From Nevskia sp. (GTDB lineage: Bacteria > Pseudomonadota > Gammaproteobacteria > Nevskiales > Nevskiaceae), in contig JALNYU010000011.1 of the NCBI GenBank assembly GCA_023229645.1, positions 1-64,000 of the forward strand: DNA of 64,000 nt. Reading direction: 5' to 3'. The number at the start of each line of letters is the position of its first letter. The first letter of the stretch is position 1. Below are positions 7,492-16,534 of this stretch, piece after piece. A program made the position numbers and the translations under genes. Below the pieces are notes generated by a model. The model was not told where the DNA came from. It saw nothing but the letters and a program-made list of their open reading frames with translations, and did no database searches.

Positions 7492-9483
7492 TTAAGCGGG
7501 CAGCTTGAAGCCGGCGACTGATTCGCGCAGCTTGTCGGACAGTGCGTTGAGCTCGCCGACCGCCTGCGAGGTTCGGTCTGCTGACATCGAGGTTTGCACG
7601 GCCACTTCGCGGATACTCTGCATCGTGCCGGCGATCTTCGTGGTTTCGGCCGACTGCCCGCGGGCTGCAACGGCGATTTCCTGAATCGACTTCGCCAATT
7701 CCTGTGACGATGCTTCGATGTGCGTTAGCGACTGGCCGGCTTCTTCCGCTGATTTGGCGCCGGAAACCACGTTAGCGGTCGAGCGCTCCATTGAGATAAT
7801 GGCTTCGTTGGTATCGGCCTGAATGGTTTTAACCAGCGTTTCGATCTGCCGTGTGGCCGAACCAGCACGTTCGGCGAGCCGCTGAACTTCGTCCGCAACA
7901 ACTGCGAAGCCACGGCCTGCATCGCCAGCCATTGCCGCCTGGATCGACGCATTGAGGGCGAGGGTGTTGGTTTGTTCGGCGATATCGTTAATGAATTCGA
8001 TGATGTTGCCGATTTCTTGTGACGATTCGCCGAGGCGCTTAATGCGTTTCGCAGTGTCTTGAATCTGCTCGCGCAGCAACGCCATGTTTTGAATCGTACG
8101 GCCCACGGTACTGGCGCCGTTATGGGCGATCTGCACCGAGCCTTGCGCTTCTTCAGCGATCTTCTCGGCGCGGCCGGCAACGCTTTGCAGCGAGGTACTG
8201 GTGGCTGTGATAAGCGAGGCAGCTGACGCGATTTCACGCGCCTGACGATCCGAGGCCAAGCTCATACGGCTCGCAGTTTCCTGCGTATTACCGGCCGAAC
8301 CGACGATCTCTTCGGAGGTTTGGTTGATCGTGCCGACGAGGCCGCGCAAGGTTTGCACGGTGTAGTTGATCGAGTCAGCGATGGCGCCGGTGAAATCTTC
8401 GGTCACGGTAACGTCGACGGTTAAGTCGCCGTTGGCGAGGTTGGTGATTTCATCGAGCAGATTCAAAATCGCCTGCTGCTGGCGGGTTTCCTTTTCCTGT
8501 GCAAGCCGATCTTGGCGACCGCCGCCAATGTTGACGAACCCAAAAGCGAGCAATGCCAGCACAGCAATGGCGCCGCTGATGTAGATCGGAATCGGCAGCA
8601 GCGAACTACTAGTGCCGGGGACTGCGCCCGTTTGCAATACCAGTGCGCTTGCGGCGCTGAGTAGCGCAGGCGAGGTTGCCGGCATCTGGGCTGCAGCGAG
8701 CTGTACCTGCTCAACGGCCGCCGCGTCTTTTTGCAGCTGCTCGGCGGCATCGGTGATTTTTGCAAACTGCTCTTTATATGGCTGCGCTTGCGTGATCAGC
8801 GTCGAGTCGCCGGTCACAACCTCGTTATTTCGCAATAAACCTTTCATGACCGGCGCTAACTGCGCCGCCGTGGCTTTTGCGACGAGACCGTTGGCCAGAA
8901 CGCGGTCGGCCAGTGAGGCGGCGCGTTCGAGTAACACCAACTGCGCAGACACCAGTAGCGCCTGCCCAGCACCGGCGCCCGCGCCTGTGCTGCTATTCCG
9001 CTGCATGACCTTGTCGGCCAGCGTTTCGTAGGCGTGGAACAGGCCGTTGTTGTCTGGCGGCGTGCCCGGACCGCGAATCGTACTGACGATGATTTGCGCG
9101 TTTTCGATCGCGCTGCGATAGCCCTGCTGGCCGGAGAGCATGGCGTCGACCGACGGCTTCATCTCGATCCAAGCTTTTACGACATCCGCGTCCGGATGAT
9201 CGTTGCTCAGCTCTTTGACCGCCCGTTCGATTTGCCCGGCGCTGGCGTGCAGGGTTGCGAAGTTGGGGCTGGCGCCACGGGTGATGCCGTCCGCGGTGCG
9301 GACAATCAGTTCCGCATCCCGGCTCAGGGCCGCGGCGGCCGCGGTGTCCTGGTTTCCGGCACGCGTATGGAGCACATAGAAGCCGACGCCGAGAACCAGC
9401 ATCGCAACGAGAGCGAGGCCCAAGAGCCAGCTGTACCGAAGACTGCCCAGCTTTTTTGCAACTCCGATATTTTGATCGGCCAT
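7492..9483 (-). CDS. pilJ: Type IV pilus chemoreceptor PilJ
   Basis: The 663-residue membrane receptor feeds the Chp signalling array that controls twitching motility. There is an N-terminal membrane helix at about 17-38, a periplasmic region of about 250 residues, a second helix near 298-320, then the cytoplasmic signalling domain. The hairpin tip contains EQTNTLALNASIQAAMAGDAG, with the N-A-S-I and A-M-A-G wording typical of PilJ, not of flagellar receptors. The family normally sits between pilI and pilK/chpA; here it lies 42 bases after pilH and is separated by a 6-kb glutathione/pyrimidine operon from pilG, pilI and chpA, on the opposite strand. Confidence 0.92.
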   Translation of the reverse strand: MADQNIGVAKKLGSLRYSWLLGLALVAMLVLGVGFYVLHTRAGNQDTAAAAALSRDAELIVRTADGITRGASPNFATLHASAGQIERAVKELSNDHPDADVVKAWIEMKPSVDAMLSGQQGYRSAIENAQIIVSTIRGPGTPPDNNGLFHAYETLADKVMQRNSSTGAGAGAGQALLVSAQLVLLERAASLADRVLANGLVAKATAAQLAPVMKGLLRNNEVVTGDSTLITQAQPYKEQFAKITDAAEQLQKDAAAVEQVQLAAAQMPATSPALLSAASALVLQTGAVPGTSSSLLPIPIYISGAIAVLALLAFGFVNIGGGRQDRLAQEKETRQQQAILNLLDEITNLANGDLTVDVTVTEDFTGAIADSINYTVQTLRGLVGTINQTSEEIVGSAGNTQETASRMSLASDRQAREIASAASLITATSTSLQSVAGRAEKIAEEAQGSVQIAHNGASTVGRTIQNMALLREQIQDTAKRIKRLGESSQEIGNIIEFINDIAEQTNTLALNASIQAAMAGDAGRGFAVVADEVQRLAERAGSATRQIETLVKTIQADTNEAIISMERSTANVVSGAKSAEEAGQSLTHIEASSQELAKSIQEIAVAARGQSAETTKIAGTMQSIREVAVQTSMSADRTSQAVGELNALSDKLRESVAGFKLPA

Positions 9484-9525
9484 ACTTGCCTCTGGATAAC
9501 TGCCGAAGGGTCAGATGTGCCGGCG

Positions 9526-9891
9526 TTAGCCGCCGAGCACGCTCTGCAGCTTGCCGATCAATTCCGCCTCTTTGACCGGCTTGACGATGTACTCCCGCGC
9601 GCCCTGCCGTAAGGCCCAGACCCGATCGGTTTCCTGATTCTTGCTGCTGACGACAATCACCGGAATCGCAGTGGTTACTGGATCGCGGCTGAGCATCCGT
9701 GTCGCCTGAAAGCCATTCATCCCTGGCATTACAACGTCCATTACTACGCAGTCCGGCTTCTGCAGGCGCGCCATTTCGATCGCATCTTGGCCAGACGCTG
9801 CCTCCAGCACCGAATGTCCGGCGCGAGTCAGGATCTGCTTGAGGTACTCCTTATCGGTCGGCGAGTCGTCGACCACCATCACGCGCGCCAT
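9526..9891 (-). CDS. pilH: Response regulator PilH
   Basis: A stand-alone receiver domain of 121 residues with no output domain. The phospho-acceptor is Asp52 in VVMDVVMPG, with the acidic pair Asp8-Asp9 and Lys104 in IVKPVK. The wording ARVMVVDDSPTDKEYLKQIL is typical of PilH, which is phosphorylated by ChpA and tunes pilus retraction. It is transcribed with pilJ (42-base gap). A pyrimidine gene ends 109 bases upstream, so the pair probably has its own promoter in 9892-9999. Confidence 0.9.
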   Translation of the reverse strand: MARVMVVDDSPTDKEYLKQILTRAGHSVLEAASGQDAIEMARLQKPDCVVMDVVMPGMNGFQATRMLSRDPVTTAIPVIVVSSKNQETDRVWALRQGAREYIVKPVKEAELIGKLQSVLGG

Positions 9892-9999
9892 GCCCTAACC
9901 CCCTAAGTTTCGTTCAACGGATTGTTAACTAAGTGCAGCAAAACGTTTTTTGTTGTCGGCCAACTATAAACCAACACTGCCAGCCTGACAGATAACTTT

Positions 10000-11271
10000 T
10001 CAAGTCCGCCAAACTCTTACTGCGCGTCCGTGAAAAGTGTCCCCTATAAAAGGCGTATTGTGCCCGACACTTAACATTTCTTTCGAGCTTAGCACCCAAT
10101 TCGTTTGCGGATCGATTAAGACCAGATCGGCGTTTTGTCCGAGCGCCAAGCTGCCGTGATCAAGCCCTAGCGCGCGTGCTGGGCCTAGGCTCAGCCGTGC
10201 CGCCATTTGTAACGGTGTTAAGAGGCCTTCCTCGATCAGGCGCAAGCTCAGCGGCAGCAAGGTTTCTAGCCCGGAAATACCAGGCTCAGTTAAGGCAAAA
10301 GGATTAATTTTGGCGTCTGCTTCGTGCGGTTGGTGATCGGAGCAGATTGATTCAATCATCCCCTGGCGCACCGCGGCGCGCAGCGCATCACGATCGGTGC
10401 TGGTGCGCAGGGGCGGGATGACGTGCGCCATTGCGTTGAAGCCTTCGAGGTCCGCATCGGTCAGGAATAACTGATGCGCGGCAACATCAGCGGTCACCGG
10501 CAGGCCACGATTGAGCGCAGACGTCAGCAATTCAACGCTGCGCGCGCTGGTTAAGCGGCCGAAATGGACGCGGGCGCCGGTGTCTTCGACCAGCGAAATC
10601 CATTGCCGCATCGCCATCGCCTCGGCCGCAATCGGGATCGATGGCAGACCGAGCCGCGTTGCCACCGCGCCTTCATGGGCACAGCCGCCGTTGGCGAGCG
10701 CTGCGTCGAGCGAGACGACGTGCACTGTCATGCCGAGGCTCGCCGCATATTCCAGCGCACGGCGCGCGATCAACGGGTTTGCCACCGGCGCGAGGGCATT
10801 GCTGACGCCGGCGCAACCTGCCGCTTTCAGCGCGCTGATTTCGGCCAAGGCTTCCCCGGCTAAGCCTTTCGTCAACGCGCCGAGCATATGCACGTAGGCG
10901 CCCGCTGCCGCTTTCGCGATGCGGTTAACGCGGTTGACGATGGCGGCGTTGTCGATCACCGGATTGGTATCCGGTGGCAAGCAGAGCGCGGTGATGCCGG
11001 CGGCTAACGCAGCGTTCGTTTCTGAGCGCATCGTGCCTTTGTGCGTTGCGCCTGGCTCGCGTAGTCGGGCGCAGAGATCAACGATGCCGGGCATCAACCA
11101 TAGGCCGTCGCCATCGATGATCTCGCCGTAAGCCGAGTCCGGCGCAGCCTCGCTGCCGCGGTAGTCGATGCGGCCGGCGCGGATGCCGAGGTAGCCGGTT
11201 TCGTCGCTGCTAGCCGCTGGGTCGAGCAGACGGACGTTTTTGATCAGAACGCTGGTGGTCATGGGATTCAC
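10000..11271 (-). CDS. Catalytically dead dihydroorotase-like subunit (PyrC')
   Basis: The protein has the amidohydrolase barrel of type I dihydroorotase (423 residues) but lacks its metal ligands. Where active enzymes have D-x-H-x-HLREPG, this one reads DLCARLREPG at residues 65-74, with Cys67 and Arg69 replacing the two histidines. In Pseudomonas such a PyrC' is a structural partner needed for assembly of aspartate transcarbamoylase, and I infer the same role here. The start is GTG at 11271, whose GTGA overlaps the pyrB stop, indicating translational coupling. A second possible start is ATG at 11262. A true dihydroorotase must be encoded elsewhere. Confidence 0.88.
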   Translation of the reverse strand: MNPMTTSVLIKNVRLLDPAASSDETGYLGIRAGRIDYRGSEAAPDSAYGEIIDGDGLWLMPGIVDLCARLREPGATHKGTMRSETNAALAAGITALCLPPDTNPVIDNAAIVNRVNRIAKAAAGAYVHMLGALTKGLAGEALAEISALKAAGCAGVSNALAPVANPLIARRALEYAASLGMTVHVVSLDAALANGGCAHEGAVATRLGLPSIPIAAEAMAMRQWISLVEDTGARVHFGRLTSARSVELLTSALNRGLPVTADVAAHQLFLTDADLEGFNAMAHVIPPLRTSTDRDALRAAVRQGMIESICSDHQPHEADAKINPFALTEPGISGLETLLPLSLRLIEEGLLTPLQMAARLSLGPARALGLDHGSLALGQNADLVLIDPQTNWVLSSKEMLSVGHNTPFIGDTFHGRAVRVWRT

Positions 11272-12263
11272 CGGGGAGCGTGGTTCATCGGCGCACGCTG
11301 GCGACGATTTTCATGCTGCAGTTCCTCGCTGCCGAGAATCAGTCCCATAACCGCCATACGCACGGCGATGCCGTGTTCAACTTGTTCGAGAATCACCGAG
11401 CGCTCGCCATAAGCTACCTCGCCTTCTATCTCGACGCCGCGGTTGATCGGGCCGGGGTGCATGACCAAAACATCCGGTGATAATTTCGCCAGCCGCGCCC
11501 GGGTGAGCCCAAAATCACGATGGAACTCGCCGGTGGACGGCAGAAACGCGCCGACCATCCGCTCTTTCTGCAAGCGCAACAGGATGATCACGTCCGCGCC
11601 TTGCAAGCCGGCGTCGAGTTCGTTGAACACCGTGACGCCCATGGCCTCGATGTGCGACGGAATTAGGGTGCGCGGGGCGACGACGCGAATTTCCTTGGCG
11701 CCCAGGATGCGCAGTGCGTGAATGTCAGAGCGCGCGACCCGTGAATGCATAACATCGCCGACGATGGCGACGGTAAGGGCGGTGAAATCGGGCTTGTGCT
11801 GGCGGATGGTGTACATATCGAGCAGCGCCTGCGTTGGGTGCGCATGGCGGCCGTCACCGGCATTCAAGATGGCGACGCCGGGTGCGGCGTGCTGAGCGAA
11901 GAAATGCGCTGCGCCGCTGGCCTCGTGGCGGATCACGAACATATCCACCTGCATCGCTTCCAGCGTTTTCAGCGTGTCGAGCAAGGTTTCGCCCTTGGTC
12001 GTGCTGCTGGCGGCAACTTGAATATTGAGCACGTCTGCCGATAGCCGCTTGGCCGCGAGTTCGAACGTCGTGCGGGTGCGGGTTGACGGCTCAAAAAACA
12101 GGTTGACGACGGTTTTTCCATGCAGCAGCGGCAGTTTTCGGCCGCCGCCGGTATAGAGCGTTGCCTCGTCCAAGATTTGTGTGATCAGGCCGCGGCTCAG
12201 GCCTTCGACGGTCAGCAGATGCCGTAAGCGCCCGTCGGCGCTGAGTTGTAACGATGAATTCAT
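11268..12263 (-). CDS. pyrB: Aspartate carbamoyltransferase catalytic chain
   Basis: This enzyme joins carbamoyl phosphate and aspartate, the first committed step of pyrimidine synthesis. The carbamoyl-phosphate motif STRTRTTFE is near residue 58 and HPGPINRG near 285. ATG at 12261-12263 (MNSSLQLSADG) gives 331 residues and overlaps the ruvX stop by ATGA; the longer open frame upstream is arginine-rich shadow of ruvX. Its 3' end overlaps pyrC', so the two subunits are made together. No regulatory chain gene (pyrI) is present, which fits the Pseudomonas-type PyrB-PyrC' complex. Confidence 0.95.
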   Translation of the reverse strand: MNSSLQLSADGRLRHLLTVEGLSRGLITQILDEATLYTGGGRKLPLLHGKTVVNLFFEPSTRTRTTFELAAKRLSADVLNIQVAASSTTKGETLLDTLKTLEAMQVDMFVIRHEASGAAHFFAQHAAPGVAILNAGDGRHAHPTQALLDMYTIRQHKPDFTALTVAIVGDVMHSRVARSDIHALRILGAKEIRVVAPRTLIPSHIEAMGVTVFNELDAGLQGADVIILLRLQKERMVGAFLPSTGEFHRDFGLTRARLAKLSPDVLVMHPGPINRGVEIEGEVAYGERSVILEQVEHGIAVRMAVMGLILGSEELQHENRRQRAPMNHAPR

Positions 12264-12796
12264 ACGCCAGTATCGGACGAGGGCGGCGAGGAGGTAGAAA
12301 CGGCGGCCGTCGCGGCTTCCGGCGCCATGCTTTTTGCCGCCGCGCGCGGTTGCTCGCCCAGCCATTGTTCGAGAATCAGCCGGGCGGCAACGCCATCCCG
12401 CTCGCCTTTTTGTACGCGCCGCGTTTTGCGGCCATCGGCGCGAGCGCTGCGGATTTCGTCGTCGGCGGCGCGCGATGACATGCGCTCGTCGCATAAATGC
12501 ACTGGCACCCCGTAACGGCGCCGCAGTTGGTCTGCGAAGCTACGGGCCTGGGTGGTGATCGCTTGATCGTTGCCGTCGAGATCGATCGGCAAACCAACGA
12601 CGACGGCGCTCGGCCGCCAATCCTTCAGCGCTTGCGCGAGCGCAGCCCAATCCGGCTGACGGCCGTTGTTGATGGCTGGCAGCGGCCGCGCCAAACGGGT
12701 AATTTCGTCGCCGACAGCGACGCCAATCCGCTTCGCGCCGTAGTCAAAGCCGAGATATACGGCCCCCGGTGCGAGCGCTTCTCTGGGAGATGTCAT
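12260..12796 (-). CDS. ruvX: RuvX/YqgF, RNase H-fold nuclease family
   Basis: A 178-residue member of the YqgF family, linked to Holliday-junction resolution and 16S rRNA 5'-end processing. The first acidic strand YLGFDYGAKRIGVAVGD is at about 18-34 and the conserved DERMSSRAAD segment near 103-112. The protein is longer than the usual 140-150 residues because of a C-terminal Ala/Ser-rich tail of about 35 residues (AAAKSMAPEAATAAVSTSS), likely disordered. It overlaps yqgE upstream and pyrB downstream by four bases each, so it is in the middle of a tightly coupled operon. Confidence 0.92.
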   Translation of the reverse strand: MTSPREALAPGAVYLGFDYGAKRIGVAVGDEITRLARPLPAINNGRQPDWAALAQALKDWRPSAVVVGLPIDLDGNDQAITTQARSFADQLRRRYGVPVHLCDERMSSRAADDEIRSARADGRKTRRVQKGERDGVAARLILEQWLGEQPRAAAKSMAPEAATAAVSTSSPPSSDTGV

Positions 12797-13353
12797 GCGT
12801 GGCCGGCCTGACTGGCGAGGTGGGTGATATCGACGCCGAGCAGCCGCGCCGCGGCGGTCCAGCGGTCCGAGGGAGGAGTGCCAAATAAGACGCGACTGTC
12901 CACCGGCGTATTGAGCCAGGCGTTGCTCAAGATCTCGTCTTCGAGTTGGCCTTCGCTCCAGCCGGCGTAGCCGAGTAGGACGAGATATTGATTCGGCCCT
13001 TCGCCGCGGCCGATGGCGCCGAGCACATCGCGCGACGTGGTGATGTAGAGATCGCCATCCACCTGCAGCGTGGAGTCCCAGCCGCCCGGCGCACGATGCA
13101 CGACAAAGCCGCGCTCCGGTTGTACCGGACCGCCCCAGAATACGATTGGGTCATCGGCGATGGCATCGTGGACGAGGCCCATCTGATCCAACATTTCCGA
13201 CAAGTGCAAATCTGTCGGGCGATTTACCACCAGCCCTAGCGCGCCTTTTTCGGAGTGCTCGCAGAGCAGCGTAACCGAGTGCCGGAAGTTCTCGTCTTCG
13301 AGACCCGGCATGGCGACCAGAAACTGATTGTTTAAATAACTGTCATCGGCCAT
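12793..13353 (-). CDS. yqgE: YqgE/AlgH family protein (UPF0301)
   Basis: The 186-residue protein matches the UPF0301 family. It begins with NQFLVAMPGLEDENFRHSVTLLCEH and has the conserved GLVVNRPTD and WGGPVQPERGFVVH segments. Its biochemical role is unsettled; in Pseudomonas aeruginosa the homologue is named AlgH. It is nearly always beside ruvX and gshB, as here. The stop overlaps the ruvX start by four bases and gshB ends 91 bases upstream. Confidence 0.92.
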   Translation of the reverse strand: MADDSYLNNQFLVAMPGLEDENFRHSVTLLCEHSEKGALGLVVNRPTDLHLSEMLDQMGLVHDAIADDPIVFWGGPVQPERGFVVHRAPGGWDSTLQVDGDLYITTSRDVLGAIGRGEGPNQYLVLLGYAGWSEGQLEDEILSNAWLNTPVDSRVLFGTPPSDRWTAAARLLGVDITHLASQAGHA

Positions 13354-13444
13354 GCAACTAGTATCCGGGCAGGCTGGGGCACTGACAAGCAGTCTGAATA
13401 CACTCGCATTCGTTCTTCGGCAGGCTCGGCACCCTATAATTGCT

Positions 13445-14389
13445 TCAACTCAGCCGCCGTTCGATCGCGTCAATCAGCAAGCCACCGATGTCGGTGCCAT
13501 AGGCGGCGTCGATTTCTCGGGCGCAAGTTGGACTGGTGATATTGATTTCGGTGAGGTGTTCGCCGATGACGTCGAGCCCGACAAACAGTAAGCCGCGACG
13601 CTTTAATTCCGGCCCAACGGCTGCTGCGATGCGCCGATCGGCAGCCGTTAACGGCCGCGCTTCGCCACGACCGCCAGCGGCGAGATTGCCACGCGTTTCG
13701 CCAGCCGATGGAATGCGGGCAAGGCAATACGGCACGACTTCGCCGTCGACGACCAAAACCCGCTTATCGCCATCGCTGATCGCCGGCAAATAGCGTTGCG
13801 CGACGATTACGCGGCGGCCGTTATCGCTGAGCTGCTCGATTACCGCGCCGAGGTTCATGCTATCCGGCCCGACGCGGAAGATGCCGGTGCCGCCCATACC
13901 GTCAAGCGGCTTGTAGATCACATCGCGGTGTTCAGCGTGAAACGCGCGTAGCGTTTCTGAGTCGCGTGCGAACAACGTCGGCGGCGCTAACTCCGGGAAC
14001 CATGCGGTGAAGGCTTTTTCGTTGCAGTCGCGCAACGAAGACGGCCGGTTGACGACCAACGCACCCTGCAATTCGGCGCGTTCGAGGATGTAAGTCGAGG
14101 CCACGAATTCGAGATCAAACGGCGGATCTTTGCGCATCAGAATCGCGGTGAGATCGCCGAGTTTTACCGTTTCCGCCGGCCCGAATTCGAACCAGCGTTG
14201 CTTATCATCGAAGACCTGAACCGGGCGACTGCGGCCGTAGGCAATGCCATCGCGCAGCCACAAGTCGGACTGCTCGAAATAGCGTAGCGCCCAGCCGCGC
14301 TTTTGCGCCGCCAGCATCAGCGCCAGCGTGGTGTCCTTGTAGGGTTTGATCGACCCAATCGGGTCCATGATGACGCCGAGCGTTCTCAT
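13445..14389 (-). CDS. gshB: Glutathione synthetase
   Basis: This ATP-grasp ligase adds glycine to gamma-glutamylcysteine. The 314-residue protein starts MRTLGVIMDPIGSIKPYKDT, the usual N-terminus of bacterial GshB. It carries the ATP-grasp segments IYKPLDGMGGTGIFRV (about 158-173) and RYLPAISDGDKRVLVVDGE (about 200-218), and ends with the EINITSPTC metal/substrate motif. gshA lies 169 bases upstream in the same orientation, so both steps of glutathione synthesis are together. Confidence 0.95.
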   Translation of the reverse strand: MRTLGVIMDPIGSIKPYKDTTLALMLAAQKRGWALRYFEQSDLWLRDGIAYGRSRPVQVFDDKQRWFEFGPAETVKLGDLTAILMRKDPPFDLEFVASTYILERAELQGALVVNRPSSLRDCNEKAFTAWFPELAPPTLFARDSETLRAFHAEHRDVIYKPLDGMGGTGIFRVGPDSMNLGAVIEQLSDNGRRVIVAQRYLPAISDGDKRVLVVDGEVVPYCLARIPSAGETRGNLAAGGRGEARPLTAADRRIAAAVGPELKRRGLLFVGLDVIGEHLTEINITSPTCAREIDAAYGTDIGGLLIDAIERRLS

Positions 14390-14558
14390 TCTGCGTAATT
14401 AATCCTTGAAGTGGTTCCTAGGCGCAACCAATTTGCCGTCGATTGCGGCGCGCGCTGATTCCGGCCTCGGCCGATAAACGCAAACCGCCATCGCCAGCGG
14501 CGAGTGCTGGCATTGCTGCGTCTGGGCCCGCCTTGCCGCGCACGCTTAGCTGGCCGAT

Positions 14559-15896
14559 TTAAGCCGTTGCGAGCAGCTTGTCACCGGTTGTCGCGAGCGC
14601 GGTTTCACGCGCTGCGGCGAGTAGCGCCAGCCGCGCAACCACGCCATACGCGTAGAAACGATTCGGGCTGGCGTCGGCATCGCGCGTGCAGTCCGGCGTA
14701 TTGCAGGGCTCGGCAAACGCAATTTGCTGGAAGCTTGCACCCGGCGCGTTGAGATTTTCCTGGTTCGAGCGGCCGCTGTGCACACGATAAAACCCGCCGA
14801 CCACGTGCTTGTCGATCATGTAAATCACCGGCTCAGCCGTGGCCTGCTCCTCGCCCCAGCGCTCAAAGGTGTAAACGCCTTCTTGGATGATTGCGCCGGT
14901 GACCTCGTTTCCTTCCTTCGCCGAGGCCATTTTCTTGCGCGCGTCACGGTTGAGATTGCGAATTTCTGCCGCGCTTTTTACCGTCATCACGCCCATGCCG
15001 TAGGTGCCGGCGTCTGCCTTAACGATGACGAACGGTTCTTCCTTAACACCGTATTCGCGGTATTTCTCGGTAATGTCTTCCAGCAACAGCTCGACGTTGC
15101 TGGCCAGGCAGTCTTCGCCTTCGCGGGTTTTGAAATTAATTTGGCCGCAGTTGCGGAATAACGGATCAACCCACCAGGGATCGATTCCCAATAATTTGCC
15201 GAACTCTGCAGCAACTGCCCGGTAGTGTCCGAAGTGCTGCGTTTTTAGGCGCGTGCTCCAGCCCACGCCGAGCGGCGGCAATACCGGCTGTGTCAGGTTT
15301 TCCAGTACCGCAGGGCGGCCGGCCGAGAGATCGTTGTTGAGTAACACGACGCAAGGTTTGAAATCGCCGACAAACACTTCATCGCCGTCTCGCTGGATCG
15401 GCTCCAGCAGCAATTCGCGGCCGGAGTCGAGTTTGATCAATTCTGGCGCATTCAGATCGCTGCGTAGCGAGCCCAGACGGACTGCGTAGCCGGCTTTCTG
15501 AATCAAACCTTGAATCGTCGCGACGTTTTCCAGGTAAAAGCGATTTCGGGTATGGTTTTCCGGAACAAGCAATACTTCGCAGGCGTTACCCATTACGCGG
15601 TCGAGCGCGGACTGAATCGCTTGCACACACAGGGCTTCGAACGCCGGATTGAGGTTATTGAAACCTCCTGGAAAGAGATTAGTATCCACCGGCGCGAGCT
15701 TGAATCCGGCATTGCGCAGATCGACCGAACAATAGAACGGCGGCGCAGTTAGCGACCATTGGTTGCGGAACCAGCGTTCGATGTCTGGCGCACGCTCGAG
15801 CAGCAGCGACTCAAACTTCAAGAACGGCCCAGTTTGAGCGGTTGTGAGGTTGGGAACAGCAAAGTCGGGGGCGACGGGCATAGGAAGTGCCGACAA
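14559..15896 (-). CDS. gshA: Glutamate-cysteine ligase (proteobacterial GshA type)
   Basis: This 445-residue protein makes gamma-glutamylcysteine. It belongs to the ligase group known from Acidithiobacillus and Xylella, unrelated in length and wording to E. coli GshA. Recognisable stretches are SVDLRNAGFKLAPVDTNLFPGG (residues about 57-78) and the ATP-grasp-like VIVKADAGTYGMGVMTV (about 292-308). The frame opens with TTG at 15896; ATG at 15881 would shorten it by five residues, and neither has a clear ribosome binding site. It is the first gene of the minus-strand operon, divergent from pilG; both promoters must lie in 15897-16113. Confidence 0.88.
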   Translation of the reverse strand: MSALPMPVAPDFAVPNLTTAQTGPFLKFESLLLERAPDIERWFRNQWSLTAPPFYCSVDLRNAGFKLAPVDTNLFPGGFNNLNPAFEALCVQAIQSALDRVMGNACEVLLVPENHTRNRFYLENVATIQGLIQKAGYAVRLGSLRSDLNAPELIKLDSGRELLLEPIQRDGDEVFVGDFKPCVVLLNNDLSAGRPAVLENLTQPVLPPLGVGWSTRLKTQHFGHYRAVAAEFGKLLGIDPWWVDPLFRNCGQINFKTREGEDCLASNVELLLEDITEKYREYGVKEEPFVIVKADAGTYGMGVMTVKSAAEIRNLNRDARKKMASAKEGNEVTGAIIQEGVYTFERWGEEQATAEPVIYMIDKHVVGGFYRVHSGRSNQENLNAPGASFQQIAFAEPCNTPDCTRDADASPNRFYAYGVVARLALLAAARETALATTGDKLLATA

Positions 15897-16113
15897 GGGC
15901 GCGGAAGCGCGGGGGCATTAGCGTAACCGATCAGCAACTCATCCGGTCGAGTGGTGCGGTTATCGGTGGAATTAGGCCTCGGCGCCTTATTGTGCTAAAA
16001 CATTAAGTCAAAAGTACGCCGTAACCCTGCCTGTTGAGACGATAAGTTCGTCTCCAGGGGCCAGTGTTGTACGGGCTAAGTCGGCTTTACATCGGCAGTT
16101 TTGGGGGACAAGG

Positions 16114-16518
16114 GTGGCAACAAATACGGTGGATACGGGCGCCAACATAAAAGTCATGGTTATTGACGACAGTCAGACCATACGACGGACTGCGGAAACC
16201 CTATTGGTTAAGGAAGGCTATACCGTAGTTACGGCAGCCGACGGCTTCGAAGCGTTGGCCAAAGTGGCTGACCACGAGCCGGACCTCATTTTTATCGACA
16301 TCATGATGCCGCGCCTTGATGGTTATCAGGCCTGTGCGCTGATTAAGAGCAATATTCACTTCGCCAAAACGCCGGTGATCATGTTGTCCTCAAAAGACGG
16401 CTTATTTGATCGCGCGCGCGGTCGCATTGTCGGCAGCGACGAATACCTAACCAAACCGTTCACCAAAGATGAGTTGATCGGGGCGGTGAAGGCACATCTG
16501 GCAAAAAAAGTTAGCTAG
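16114..16518 (+). CDS. pilG: Response regulator PilG
   Basis: A single receiver domain of 134 residues, expected to be phosphorylated by ChpA and to promote pilus extension. Asp62 in FIDIMMPRLDG is the phospho-acceptor, with Asp18-Asp19 in VIDDSQTIRRTAE and Lys114 in LTKPFTKDE. The start is GTG at 16114 with a strong GGGGGA seven bases upstream. The gene lies 16 bases before pilI and divergent from gshA, the same gshB/pilG neighbourhood as in Pseudomonas. Confidence 0.93.
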   Translation: MATNTVDTGANIKVMVIDDSQTIRRTAETLLVKEGYTVVTAADGFEALAKVADHEPDLIFIDIMMPRLDGYQACALIKSNIHFAKTPVIMLSSKDGLFDRARGRIVGSDEYLTKPFTKDELIGAVKAHLAKKVS

Positions 16519-16534
16519 TCTGGCGCTCTAGCGC

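Noticed and set aside
12264..12494. N-terminal extension of pyrB
   Set aside because: The extra 77 codons are arginine-rich and lie inside ruvX. ATG 12261-12263 matches the normal PyrB N-terminus and the ATGA overlap.
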